From NCBI GenBank assembly GCA_949290355.1, contig CASERN010000014.1, forward strand, positions 1-41,722: DNA of 41,722 nt. Direction: 5' to 3'. This DNA is from an uncultured bacterium. Its GTDB lineage: Bacteria > Cyanobacteriota > Vampirovibrionia > Gastranaerophilales > Gastranaerophilaceae. This document shows positions 1 to 6,848 of this stretch, in pieces. The number at the start of each line of letters is the position of its first letter. Position 1 is the first letter of the stretch. Below the pieces are notes generated by a model, which worked only from the letters and a program-made list of their open reading frames with translations, was not told the DNA's origin and searched no databases. Position numbers and translations under genes: made by a program.

Positions 1-109
1 AAAAAAGCGAATACTTTATATAAATGTAAGGGATTTAAAAAGATTTAAAAAATTGGAAATTCAATAAAAGCAGAATAAAAATATACAAAAGACTTTATAC
101 TCTCTCTCT
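1..109. other. host flank left of the prophage
   Basis: AT-rich DNA outside attL with no supportable gene. It ends in a short TC dinucleotide run just before the att core. In the uninterrupted chromosome it should continue directly from the att core into 41614 onward. The intrinsic terminator at the junction is oriented for a transcript arriving from the left on the plus strand, so a host gene probably ends left of the window. That last point is inference. Confidence 0.5.
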
Positions 110-141
110 CTTAATATCCTCGTGTTTATTTAATGTTGCCA
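110..141 (+). repeat. attL core, 32-bp direct repeat
   Basis: A 32-bp sequence (beginning CTTAATATCC, ending AATGTTGCCA) is identical to 41582-41613, in the same orientation. The two copies bound all phage genes, and the integrase gene lies just inside the right copy, as expected for attL and attR of a tyrosine recombinase. The last 7 bases (GTTGCCA) form the left arm of an intrinsic terminator, so recombination takes place inside a terminator. No tRNA gene is present. Confidence 0.9.
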
Positions 142-163
142 CTAATCTTAATGGCAACTTTTT
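135..163 (+). terminator. rho-independent terminator at attL
   Basis: Stem GTTGCCA (135-141) pairs with TGGCAAC (152-158) around a 10-nt loop, followed by five T. The left arm belongs to the att core, while the loop, right arm and T-run come from phage DNA. The phage therefore restores a terminator when it integrates. Orientation is plus, for a host transcript from the left. Confidence 0.8.
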
Positions 164-221
164 CTTTTATATAAAGGGTTTTATGCTGATTAGTATTTTT
201 AATAAAAATATTTTATTTTTA

Positions 222-247
222 TTTTTACCGTAGTTTTGCCGTAGTAA
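222..247 (+). promoter_or_regulatory. left arm-type integrase binding site (putative)
   Basis: Two tandem direct copies of a TT(A/G)CCGTAG motif, about 11-12 bp apart. A near-identical element in the same orientation lies at 41431-41456, inside attR and directly upstream of the integrase start. Paired repeats flanking both att cores are the usual form of arm-type sites bound by the N-terminal domain of tyrosine integrases. The function is inferred from position and duplication. Confidence 0.6.
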
Positions 248-253
248 AATAAA

Positions 254-291
254 AAAACTATAAAAATCCGTTAAAAGATTTTTATAGTTTT
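254..291 (-). terminator. AT-rich 14-bp perfect inverted repeat
   Basis: AAAACTATAAAAAT (254-267) pairs perfectly with 278-291 around a 10-nt loop. On the minus strand it is followed by a run of T, so it may be a second, weak terminator behind the late operon. Alternatively it is part of the att arm: a similar AAAAAACTATAAAAA string recurs at 41471-41485, at the other end of the prophage. The stem is almost pure A/T, which makes it a weak terminator. Confidence 0.4.
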
Positions 292-330
292 ATAAATTTT
301 TATATATATTTATATAAGCTATTATAGCAT

Positions 331-360
331 AAAAATGCCTATATCATAACATATAGGCAT
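331..360 (-). terminator. terminator of the late/lysis operon
   Basis: A perfect 10-bp stem, ATGCCTATAT (335-344) with ATATAGGCAT (351-360), has a 6-nt loop. On the minus strand it is followed by a T-run. It lies 26 nt beyond the endolysin stop codon, where the roughly 28-kb leftward late transcription unit must end before attL. Confidence 0.75.
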
Positions 361-385
361 GGATTCATAAGACAAAAAGAAAAGG

Positions 386-835
386 TTATGCAACCTTTGT
401 ATATCTAAAAAGCTTATCCCTAATAAGTGCCTCTTGGCGATTTTTGCCTTTTGTATAGCTTACATGGACACAATTATTATCTTGTTCCCATATTAACTGG
501 TCATAAACAACTCCAGAGTTTTTTATAAAATTGAACAGAGCTTCTTGAGTCATGCCATGGACGACAAGATCTGCAGCTTCACCTGTAAGGTGCTGAGATG
601 TCTTTGATGGTTTGTACCCTAATTGGTTAAGTTTATTCCACAGTGCGGTGGATCTGTAACCATTGGTTATAATAATAGGTTTACCAAGCTTTTTTCTTAA
701 AGGTTGCAAAACATAATAAATTAGATTTAACATACAATCTAAACTATTTATGTCTGGCATATTGTTTATATTATATTTGATAGCTATGTCTGAATGTATT
801 AGCTCAGACATTTGAAAGTATAATTGTTCTGACAT
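386..835 (-). CDS. endolysin, peptidase M15A family
   Basis: A 149-aa protein with the Zn-peptidase signature of the M15A (PF08291) D,D-carboxypeptidase-like family. It carries SQHLTGEAADL with H82 and D89, and a C-terminal HVSY with H124, consistent with the zinc ligands of the family. It is predicted to cleave peptidoglycan stem peptides. It has no signal peptide, so release should depend on the upstream holin-like protein. The ATG overlaps that gene's stop (TAATG), indicating translational coupling. It is the last gene of the late operon, followed by a terminator. Members of this family also occur as tail-associated lysins, but the position beside a membrane protein at the operon end favours lysis. 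The 702-aa virion protein at 15647-17755 carries a separate M15-like domain. Confidence 0.85.
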   Translation of the reverse strand: MSEQLYFQMSELIHSDIAIKYNINNMPDINSLDCMLNLIYYVLQPLRKKLGKPIIITNGYRSTALWNKLNQLGYKPSKTSQHLTGEAADLVVHGMTQEALFNFIKNSGVVYDQLIWEQDNNCVHVSYTKGKNRQEALIRDKLFRYTKVA

Positions 836-1161
836 TATGTTCCCCCTTTTATATCGTCAATTCTATGATGTGCGGATTTTGTTGATTGCTCTACTATTGC
901 CATACGCTCTATAAGGTTATTGTGTTTATCCTGTTTTGATTCAAGCCTTTTTATATGATCTTCTGTATGTTTTTGATTCTCTCTAATTTTTTCCTTGATA
1001 TCATTCTTGAAATCTTTTATATCTTCTTTTAATTCCTTGAAAGAAGTTTGTAATGTTTTTAATCCATCTGATTGGTGTGTTAAAAATATCACTATTGTAA
1101 CTATATATGCGATAAGAGTAACCGCTAAACCAATCCAAGATATCAGAGTTGAAGTATTCAT
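835..1161 (-). CDS. holin-like / XhlA-type membrane protein
   Basis: A 108-aa protein with one N-terminal transmembrane segment (about residues 7-28, rich in I, V, L and T). A long charged coiled coil follows (about 35-100, many K, E, D and Q). This layout resembles haemolysin XhlA/BhlA-type phage proteins, which act with endolysins at the inner membrane. It sits directly upstream of the M15A endolysin with overlapping stop and start, and its own start overlaps the DUF1353 gene. A spanin-type role is possible because the coiled coil could span part of the periplasm, but no partner lipoprotein is adjacent. The assignment rests on topology and position. Confidence 0.6.
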   Translation of the reverse strand: MNTSTLISWIGLAVTLIAYIVTIVIFLTHQSDGLKTLQTSFKELKEDIKDFKNDIKEKIRENQKHTEDHIKRLESKQDKHNNLIERMAIVEQSTKSAHHRIDDIKGGT

Positions 1162-1685
1162 TCTTCATCACACTTACCCCATCCGCAAAACTTCTGAAAA
1201 TTATCGACAGAATGAAACATAACCCATCTGCGGATTGCTCCAACATCACCAACCTCAAGCAAACGTTCAAAAGTTTTATCTGCAAAATATCTATCATTAT
1301 CAACATAGTGATGATTTTCACAAAGAACGTCATGAACTAATGCAGCAACTTTAAATTCAATATTTTCTTTGGATCCAATAAGCCGCCAAAAAATTCTTGC
1401 AATACTTGCTCCGTCATAGTCATAACCTGCGTTAATCGTAAAGGTATATGTTTTATTTTTAACCTTATCAATAAGGCAAACCTCAACGGTATTCTTTAGA
1501 TACAGCGGTTTCTTTTTAGCTGCTTTTATTTCAGCCTTAGACATTACTTTATTGTTGATTTCCTTGTTTCCAATATCGGGAACCGCCGAAAAACCAACAC
1601 GACAAATACTGTCGTCCTGCCATGCAATATATTCCTTACTCTTGTAATGGAAGCGTGGCAGAGCGTCAAAACACTCAATGCACAT
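1158..1685 (-). CDS. DUF1353 family phage protein
   Basis: A 175-aa protein. The stretch from about residue 88 reads as the DUF1353 (PF07087) pattern: YDYDGASIARIFW, then AALVHDVLCENHHY, then a Phe/Trp-rich helix. Family members are found beside lysis genes in many phages. The DGAS and VHD motifs suggest a metal or nucleotide site, but no biochemical role is established. I start at the ATG at 1683-1685, with GAGGAG upstream, rather than at the TTG one codon earlier. The 3' end overlaps the holin-like gene by 4 bases. Confidence 0.7.
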   Translation of the reverse strand: MCIECFDALPRFHYKSKEYIAWQDDSICRVGFSAVPDIGNKEINNKVMSKAEIKAAKKKPLYLKNTVEVCLIDKVKNKTYTFTINAGYDYDGASIARIFWRLIGSKENIEFKVAALVHDVLCENHHYVDNDRYFADKTFERLLEVGDVGAIRRWVMFHSVDNFQKFCGWGKCDEE

Positions 1686-1731
1686 CAATAATCTCCTCTA
1701 TAATTTAATATTTATGTAAAACACTAATCCG

Positions 1732-1983
1732 TTACTGTTGTTCGTCTGGTAAGGCATAATTAAGAACTTTACCGTTGACGTTGATATTGATCGTAAAAAA
1801 GGTAAAATGATTTTTTATACCTTGCTTGCTTCCTTTTTCTTGCGGCTGCTTTTGAATATTTGCCGTAAAGTATGACTGATTATTTTCAACACCCTGTTCA
1901 GGAACGATCGCATTAGTATCAGCAGCAAAAACACTTTCGCCGCAAAAAAATAAGAATGCTAATAAAATTGCTAATTTCTTCAT
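1732..1983 (-). CDS. small secreted protein, unknown
   Basis: An 83-aa protein with a clear Sec signal peptide: MKK, a hydrophobic core, and cleavage after FAA at about residue 21. The mature part is about 60 aa, polar, Q- and N-rich, with a short hydrophobic stretch (FTFFTININVNG). The Cys in the signal region lacks a lipobox, so it is not a lipoprotein. It sits in the lysis cassette between a DUF1353 gene and an unknown gene. It should act in the periplasm or at the outer membrane during late expression, perhaps in lysis. No family is recognised. The ATG has GGAG upstream. Confidence 0.6.
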   Translation of the reverse strand: MKKLAILLAFLFFCGESVFAADTNAIVPEQGVENNQSYFTANIQKQPQEKGSKQGIKNHFTFFTININVNGKVLNYALPDEQQ

Positions 1984-2000
1984 AGTAAATCTCCTTTGCT

Positions 2001-2249
2001 TTATTCAACGTATTCCACATATCTATTCATATTTTGAGCTAAGAACTGATCTAAAATATCAAACTCAAAATGCTGCTTTAAGTTTAATTTCTGCATCAAA
2101 TCAGCGTTCAAATAAGCGGTTACAACTTCATCTTCCATATCCATAATTACCGCTATTGATTTTGCTTTCTCAATTTTTTGAGAAAACAAATCTTGCAGCC
2201 ACTCTCCGGCTTTTTGTTTTTTACTTTTAAAACGCACAATTTTAGCCAT
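2001..2249 (-). CDS. hypothetical phage protein
   Basis: An 82-aa protein with a basic N-terminus (KIVRFKSKKQKAG) and an acidic, amphipathic C-terminal half. There is no signal peptide or recognised motif. It lies in the late operon between the HNH gene and the secreted-protein gene, with short spacing on both sides, and is read in the same direction. Confidence 0.5.
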   Translation of the reverse strand: MAKIVRFKSKKQKAGEWLQDLFSQKIEKAKSIAVIMDMEDEVVTAYLNADLMQKLNLKQHFEFDILDQFLAQNMNRYVEYVE

Positions 2250-2267
2250 ATCAGTCCGCCTTTCCAG

Positions 2268-2633
2268 TTATAGACATACCCCCATTTTTTTCAATGTCAT
2301 AACAATTTTCTTAATATATTTATCTCCGCTGAAATCGTCCGTTAAGACCCCTAAAAATTGTTTCAGGTATTCTTTTACCTGTAACGGATTTACAAAGTCC
2401 TTAATCGGCAAATTAGACCGCCTCATATTATTTTCTTTTGTTGCAAGAACAAGATTATCAAGCGTGGTTTTTCCACCCTTTGAATAAGGCACTAAGTGTT
2501 CAAGGGTAACGTTTTCTTTCGTCAATGTTCCACCATAAAACCCCTTGTCTATATTTAATTTACCTTTTTTATACAAGGTTTTTAGAGGGCTTTTGTAACC
2601 AAAAGCAACCCCGTCAGCAGGTTTTGTTCTCAT
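2268..2633 (-). CDS. HNH endonuclease-like protein beside the DGR
   Basis: A 121-aa protein with an HNH core: LEHLVPYSKGG (E45, H46), then LDNLVLATKENNMRRS with N60 and N68/N69. No zinc-binding CxxC pairs are seen, so this is a zinc-free type of HNH. The ATG at 2633 is preceded by AGGAG, and the in-frame TTG further upstream is not needed. It lies two genes downstream of the DGR reverse transcriptase. It could be a homing-type or accessory nuclease that moved in with the DGR, or one that nicks during retrohoming. The link to the DGR is inference from position only. Confidence 0.7.
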   Translation of the reverse strand: MRTKPADGVAFGYKSPLKTLYKKGKLNIDKGFYGGTLTKENVTLEHLVPYSKGGKTTLDNLVLATKENNMRRSNLPIKDFVNPLQVKEYLKQFLGVLTDDFSGDKYIKKIVMTLKKMGVCL

Positions 2634-2660
2634 AATCTCTCCTCTCAAAAATTAAAAGGC

Positions 2661-3203
2661 TTATTCGTCAGCCGGAGTGTGAGCTTCAAATATTTCAATA
2701 ATTTCTTGTTCTGTTTTACCAAGCGGCAACGCTGTTAAGAATGGCTGAATAACACCATAATAAACGTGGTTGCATAACTCCCATTGTGGCTGCATATTCA
2801 ATTCTGCAATTTTCGCATTGAGTGTGTCATAAGAAATTCCGGCAGGCACACAAATATAAGTGTAAAAATCTTGCTTTGTAATATGCAATTTGCCTATTCG
2901 TTCAAGTTCTGCGGCTTGTGCTTCCTCTTGCCAGTTTTCGTTATAAACAATTACACCATCTGTAATTTTGTAATGTGTTGAATAGGCAAGAAAATCATCA
3001 TAAATACTGTCGTCAATTTCCGCCGTTTCAAGCATTGTGCTTATTCTTAACCAGTCTTGATACGGAGAATTGATTAAATCCGTTTCGTATTCTGTTAATT
3101 CAAGTCCTAAACCCTTTTTCTGTGTTGCATTGTTTCGCTGCCGCAGCAAGTCTGCAAACTCCTGTATCTTGCTTTGTTTCGTTTCTAAAATTACTTGTGT
3201 CAT
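2661..3203 (-). CDS. hypothetical protein overlapping the RT 3' end
   Basis: A 180-aa, acidic, mostly helical-looking protein. It has no signal peptide, membrane segment or family I can name. The ATG at 3203 has a strong AAAGGAG ribosome binding site. The first 104 bases overlap the end of the reverse transcriptase gene in another frame. Being downstream of a tail fibre gene, it could be a fibre assembly chaperone, and the middle ELERIGKLHITKQDFY stretch is of a kind seen in tail-associated phage proteins. That is a weak guess. Confidence 0.5.
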   Translation of the reverse strand: MTQVILETKQSKIQEFADLLRQRNNATQKKGLGLELTEYETDLINSPYQDWLRISTMLETAEIDDSIYDDFLAYSTHYKITDGVIVYNENWQEEAQAAELERIGKLHITKQDFYTYICVPAGISYDTLNAKIAELNMQPQWELCNHVYYGVIQPFLTALPLGKTEQEIIEIFEAHTPADE

Positions 3204-4314
3204 TTTGCACTCCTTTTTTAAATAAATCGTTGTATAAATTTTTCATATTAAAAACTGTTTTTCTTGAATGTCTGTGTATCATAGAGCCTATCCAAGATGT
3301 AAACCCTGTTTGAACATCTGCTGTAGACATTAAGCCTTTTGAAACAAGTATTGCCTGTCTTTTCATACGTTTTCTCTGCCGTACAATACTATCTCTGCAA
3401 GGCTTTTTAATTACTTTCCCCGTTTCTGTAACGGAGTATCTTGTTTTGAGATATGTAAAACTGCCTGTCAATGGAATAATTTTTGTTTTGTTTTTGTTTA
3501 TTGTTACTCCATAACTTTTGTACAATTCTTCAAGGTTATCTAATAGCCGCCTTAAACACTCTCTGTCTTGATAAATAATATAGCTGTCGTCCATATAACG
3601 ACCGTAACAGTGGATTCTTTTCCGTTCTTTAATATAGTGGTCAATATCGTTAATATGTGCTATCGCATTTATTTGAGATGTTTCAGAGCCTAAACCCAAT
3701 CCACACTCACCAAAAGCGTTGACAAAATCATCTGCCAGTTTTAAAAGTTTTTCATCGGTGAAGAATTTTCTGAAATTTCTTTTTACAATATCGTGCGGAA
3801 TGCTCTCAAAATACTTTTTGAAATCTATTAGTAGAATATATCCGTTTCTGCCATAATGGTTGAAAAACCAGTGTAAATGTTTTTCTAATCTTTTTGAGGC
3901 AAAGTGAGTTCCTTTGCTCTTTTGGCTTGCACAATTATCATAAATAAGATTATGAGTTAATACAGGGTATAGAGCATTCAAACAAATTGATTTCTGAACA
4001 ACTCTTTCATTAAAGTGTACGCTTTTAATATTCCTGCTTTTTCCTCTTTCATTTATAACAAATTCGATAAACCCACCTCTTATATCTTTGTTATTTAATA
4101 AATCTTTTCGAGTTCTGCTGACCTTGAATAATATGCTTAATAAATACCTTTGTACACTTGCTTTCCACTTAACCCCTTTACTTGCCTTCTTTGCGGAATT
4201 ATATAAAGATTTTATGCTTGCAACTTTTTCAAAATCATCATATTGTTTTAATTTTTTTTTCTTCTCAAGCCGTTGTTTGTTTCGTCTTTCACATCTTTTG
4301 CTCCGCCTTGACAT
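3100..4314 (-). CDS. DGR reverse transcriptase
   Basis: A 404-aa reverse transcriptase. Palm motifs run in order: ILLIDFKKYFESIP (about 162-175, catalytic Asp), GLGLGSETSQINA (motif B), and YGRYMDDSYII with YMDD at 240-243. The thumb-like SWIGSMIHRHSRK segment follows. The very basic N-terminus and a core without RNase H fit the DGR/group-II-like RT lineage. It should copy the TR transcript at 4551-4678 with errors at A and deliver the cDNA to the VR in the tail fibre gene. I choose ATG 4314, which has GAGGTG 6 nt upstream; ATG 4347 is an in-frame alternative. The last about 35 codons overlap the next gene and look like a non-domain tail. Confidence 0.92.
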   Translation of the reverse strand: MSRRSKRCERRNKQRLEKKKKLKQYDDFEKVASIKSLYNSAKKASKGVKWKASVQRYLLSILFKVSRTRKDLLNNKDIRGGFIEFVINERGKSRNIKSVHFNERVVQKSICLNALYPVLTHNLIYDNCASQKSKGTHFASKRLEKHLHWFFNHYGRNGYILLIDFKKYFESIPHDIVKRNFRKFFTDEKLLKLADDFVNAFGECGLGLGSETSQINAIAHINDIDHYIKERKRIHCYGRYMDDSYIIYQDRECLRRLLDNLEELYKSYGVTINKNKTKIIPLTGSFTYLKTRYSVTETGKVIKKPCRDSIVRQRKRMKRQAILVSKGLMSTADVQTGFTSWIGSMIHRHSRKTVFNMKNLYNDLFKKGVQNDTSNFRNETKQDTGVCRLAAAAKQCNTEKGFRT

Positions 4315-4356
4315 AATACACCTCGTACAGTAAAGGGATATGAGCATTAACCTCAA

Positions 4357-4550
4357 CTGCTTAACTTTCAGGCATAAAACAAATTATAATGCTCAATTCA
4401 TCTGCTATGCACACTTTAAGAAGCGGCGAACGCCTGAATAGTATCAAGGTGCTTATTTACAAGGTGTTACCCTTGAAAGTCATTCACTCCTTCTTTGAAA
4501 ATTGCATTGTGTTCAGCAATTAAGCCTACTAAGTCTAGCAAACAAAAAAT
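4357..4550 (-). other. TR-RT spacer, probable 3' part of the template RNA
   Basis: A 194-nt stretch without a convincing gene between the template repeat and the RT gene, transcribed leftward with both. It contains a small hairpin (CAAGG 4460-4464, CCTTG 4471-4475). In the BPP-1 DGR the TR RNA must extend into such a spacer to prime cDNA synthesis. By analogy this stretch is likely part of the functional DGR RNA. Confidence 0.5.
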
Positions 4551-4678
4551 CAGAGCGGCAAACAAATAGTGGCATTAGTCGCCGAGTTGTTGTTGGCATT
4601 CCCGTTGTTGTTGACATTGCACACGTTAGTGGTGTTGTTAGAAGCAGCGGAAGAAAGCCACCAGTTGCAGCTACTTTT
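4551..4678 (-). repeat. DGR template repeat (TR)
   Basis: Aligned without gaps to 5171-5293, the segment 4551-4673 differs at 16 of 123 positions. At every difference the TR coding (minus) strand has A. Read in the fibre frame the TR holds 13 AAC/AAT codons in a clustered pattern typical of DGR templates. The end 4551-4574 is identical to VR and forms the initiation-of-mutagenic-homing end. Beyond it TR and VR diverge, as IMH* and IMH do. The other end overlaps the avd stop codon (4671-4673). Bases 4675-4678 again differ only at A, but 4674 differs at a non-A, so that edge is uncertain. Confidence 0.93.
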
Positions 4679-5099
4679 CAGTGAATAACTTTTTATTTCT
4701 TTCTCTATCCGATTTTTTCCACTTCTTTATTAAAATTTCTGTATCGCTTAAAAGATTGATTATCCGCTCCATTTTCTCAATCTTAACGGTTTCAACACAT
4801 TCAATTATTCTTACAAGTTTGTTGTGTAATTGCCAGCAATTCGCTATAGCTTTTTGTTGATAGCTTTCACGCAACAAAACATCTTCTTCTTTTGTCGGGT
4901 AAATACAATTTGCAAAGTTGAGATTGTCAATTAATTCATCGACTTTTGCAATAATCGGACACCCGATAATCAATCGCCACTTCTTTGGCAAATTCTTCTC
5001 ACGCATTATAAATTTTGTCAGTTCAATTTGTAATTCGCAAGCCGACATCATAAATTGTAATTCTGTTTCTTTTCGTAGTCTTTTGTGAACAGAACTCAT
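4671..5099 (-). CDS. avd: Avd-like accessory variability determinant
   Basis: A 142-aa, basic, all-helical protein. The pattern of four amphipathic helices matches Avd/four-helix-bundle proteins: helix 1 around ELQFMMSACELQIELTKFI, then MREKNLPKKWRLIIG, then LNFANCIYP, then RESYQQKAIANCWQLHNKLVRIIE. Avd proteins form a pentameric barrel that binds the reverse transcriptase and template RNA. The position between VR and TR and upstream of RT is the canonical DGR order. The start has AAAGGAAAA upstream, and the stop codon overlaps the TR edge. No sequence search was possible. Confidence 0.85.
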   Translation of the reverse strand: MSSVHKRLRKETELQFMMSACELQIELTKFIMREKNLPKKWRLIIGCPIIAKVDELIDNLNFANCIYPTKEEDVLLRESYQQKAIANCWQLHNKLVRIIECVETVKIEKMERIINLLSDTEILIKKWKKSDRERNKKLFTEK

Positions 5100-5118
5100 T
5101 TAATTTTCCTTTCTTTAT

Positions 5119-5145
5119 GTATCGGACACAAGAAGTGTCCGATAC
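5119..5145 (-). other. DGR hairpin/cruciform downstream of VR
   Basis: A perfect 11-bp inverted repeat, GTATCGGACAC (5119-5129) and GTGTCCGATAC (5135-5145), with a 5-nt loop. It begins 12 bp past the fibre stop codon and about 25 bp past the IMH. No T-run follows on the minus strand and avd starts 20 nt later, so it is not an intrinsic terminator. In Bordetella phage BPP-1 a short GC-rich hairpin just after the IMH stimulates retrohoming, and this has the same place and form. Confidence 0.85.
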
Positions 5146-5157
5146 GGGATTAAAAGA

Positions 5158-6834
5158 TTAAATACAGAAGCAGAGCGGCAAACAAATAGTGGCAATAGTC
5201 GCCGAGTAGCTGTGGGCAAGCCCGTCGCTGGCGACAAGGCACACGTAAGTGGTGTTGTGAGAAGCAGCGGAAGAAAGCCACCAGGTGCAGCGAGAACCGC
5301 TAGAGTTCTTTTTAATCCTGTGTTCGCAATTATTTGCAAACCAAGGGAATTGAATTGATAACCCTGCCTCAGGGTGCCAAAAACCTTCTGTTTGTGAAAG
5401 GTTACTTCTTACCGCACACCCGTACACTTCATACTCATTAGGCAGCCAAAGTTTACCCATATCAGCCCATACCCAATTTGTGCCGCCTGTTAAAAGACCG
5501 CTTGCAGAATATCGACTATCTAAAATGTTTCTCTTTTGTTTTAAAACATTTTGTAGTGTGCTGGGTAGTAATTGTAGTATTCCTTTTGCAGAGGCATTTG
5601 CTCCGTGTGCAGCATTGCTGTACGCATTAGTTGTATAATTATTTATTCCATTCAAGACGGCATAGGCAGCACTTGCTAGCCACGGGTTATTTTGTGCGGC
5701 TGTACCGTTGTTATTATTTGTCGGATTCCATTTAATAGGTGTGTTTATAACCTCATCTGATATACAATAGAACATATTACCGATTGGAGTATCGCCGCAA
5801 GATTTATAGGTGTTTATACCGACTATACGGCACTTAAAGGTTTGTGCTGCTATTGAATAACCTGCCACCGTTCCTGCACCTAGATTTACAGAGAAGTAAT
5901 CACCGACGTGTATTCCTTCAAAATTCCCTGCATTCTTCCTATTATTGAGCCAAGCATATACGTTACCTGCTTCGGCTATTTCCGTTGCAAACTTCGTTTC
6001 AAGATTAACACCTTCATACATTCTGTCAAAGTTCTTTATAACGGCGTCTATCTGTCCATCAAGCGTACTTGAATAGCCGTTGAACTGGTTTTGTAATGCC
6101 GTTGATTTATTTTGTGCTAATGTTTGAAAATCTGCTTTGTCTGTTGCTATCGCATTTTCGGCATTAGTTTTTGCAGACGATATTGCATTTAATGCGTCAA
6201 GTTTATCTGCGGCTATATCTGCCATAGCGTCATCGTAAGTTTCTTGAACTATTGCTGCCTGCTGCGTGGCAATCGTAGCTTCTTCTCCTGCGGCTATGGC
6301 ATAATTGTTTGCAGCTGTGGCTTTTTCTGCAGCTATCTGAGCGAAATTTTGAGCATTTATTTGAGCTTCATTCAAATTATCAATGAGTTGTTGAGGGGTA
6401 GTTGCAGAGCCTTCTGGAACAAGAACTGCACGTTCAATTCGTCTTTTTAAAATTTGATCAATTCTCATTCCATAATCAAATGCTCGTTCTAGTTGGCTCT
6501 TATCTAACTCGCCACTAATGTCAAATTCAAAATCTTGAGAAAATGGTATATTTAAAGAAATGGTTAATAATTCTTTTTCGTCTGTGCTTTGATTCCATGC
6601 AAGAACTCCATACTCTGAACCCTGTAATGGGAATGTAATGTAACTACCTTCTTCATTTCCTATCTCGTTTATTGAGTAGTCAACACCCAATGTAAGAGTT
6701 GTTTGCAGACCGTTCATATCTGTATGCTGAACTAATAATTGATTCTCTGTTTCAATATAAAAATCAAAATCAAAGGTTGTTGCACTGTTATTGCCATAAT
6801 GGTTTTTTACTGGCTCAATTTGCGATACTGTCAT
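5158..6834 (-). CDS. tail fibre / receptor-binding protein, DGR target
   Basis: A 558-aa protein. Residues 1-150 resemble the T7 gp17 N-terminal tail-attachment domain (PF03906-like: YGNNSATTFDFDFYI, LGVDYSIN, AFDYGMRIDQIL). Residues 155-265 form an Ala-rich coiled coil. The C-terminal part (about 345-558) resembles a C-type-lectin-fold/DUF6273-like tip ending WWLSSAAS...SDG...CLPL. The last 45 residues are the DGR variable region. Relative to TR, positions 515, 517, 526, 530, 533, 535-537, 539, 541-543 and 547 are altered, while Trp, Gly and Ala framework positions are kept. It should bind the host receptor and be diversified by the DGR. ATG 6834 has AAGGAGA upstream. Confidence 0.88.
   Translation of the reverse strand: MTVSQIEPVKNHYGNNSATTFDFDFYIETENQLLVQHTDMNGLQTTLTLGVDYSINEIGNEEGSYITFPLQGSEYGVLAWNQSTDEKELLTISLNIPFSQDFEFDISGELDKSQLERAFDYGMRIDQILKRRIERAVLVPEGSATTPQQLIDNLNEAQINAQNFAQIAAEKATAANNYAIAAGEEATIATQQAAIVQETYDDAMADIAADKLDALNAISSAKTNAENAIATDKADFQTLAQNKSTALQNQFNGYSSTLDGQIDAVIKNFDRMYEGVNLETKFATEIAEAGNVYAWLNNRKNAGNFEGIHVGDYFSVNLGAGTVAGYSIAAQTFKCRIVGINTYKSCGDTPIGNMFYCISDEVINTPIKWNPTNNNNGTAAQNNPWLASAAYAVLNGINNYTTNAYSNAAHGANASAKGILQLLPSTLQNVLKQKRNILDSRYSASGLLTGGTNWVWADMGKLWLPNEYEVYGCAVRSNLSQTEGFWHPEAGLSIQFPWFANNCEHRIKKNSSGSRCTWWLSSAASHNTTYVCLVASDGLAHSYSATIATICLPLCFCI
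5171..5293 (-). repeat. DGR variable repeat (VR)
   Basis: The 3' end of the tail fibre gene (codons about 514-555), homologous to TR 4551-4673. It has 16 substitutions, all at TR adenines, changing 12 of 13 template Asn codons to Thr, His, Tyr, Leu, Ala, Ser, Asp or Ile. The IMH end at 5171-5194 is identical to TR. The stop codon follows at 5158-5160, then the hairpin at 5119-5145. Confidence 0.93.
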
Positions 6835-6848
6835 AAAATTCTCCTTAT

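Noticed and set aside
110..141. att site in a tRNA 3' end
   Set aside because: No cloverleaf can be drawn on either side; the repeat overlaps an intrinsic terminator instead.
3100..4314. The RT could belong to a retron or group II intron
   Set aside because: No msr/msd-like inverted repeats or intron domains are seen, and a clear TR/VR pair with A-only differences plus an Avd-like gene lies next to it.
5119..5145. Hairpin as an intrinsic terminator of the fibre gene
   Set aside because: No T-run on the minus strand, and avd starts 20 nt later in the same operon.
5115..5339. A second minus-strand frame across VR (74 codons)
   Set aside because: It lies within the fibre gene, has no ribosome binding site and reads as low-complexity shadow sequence.
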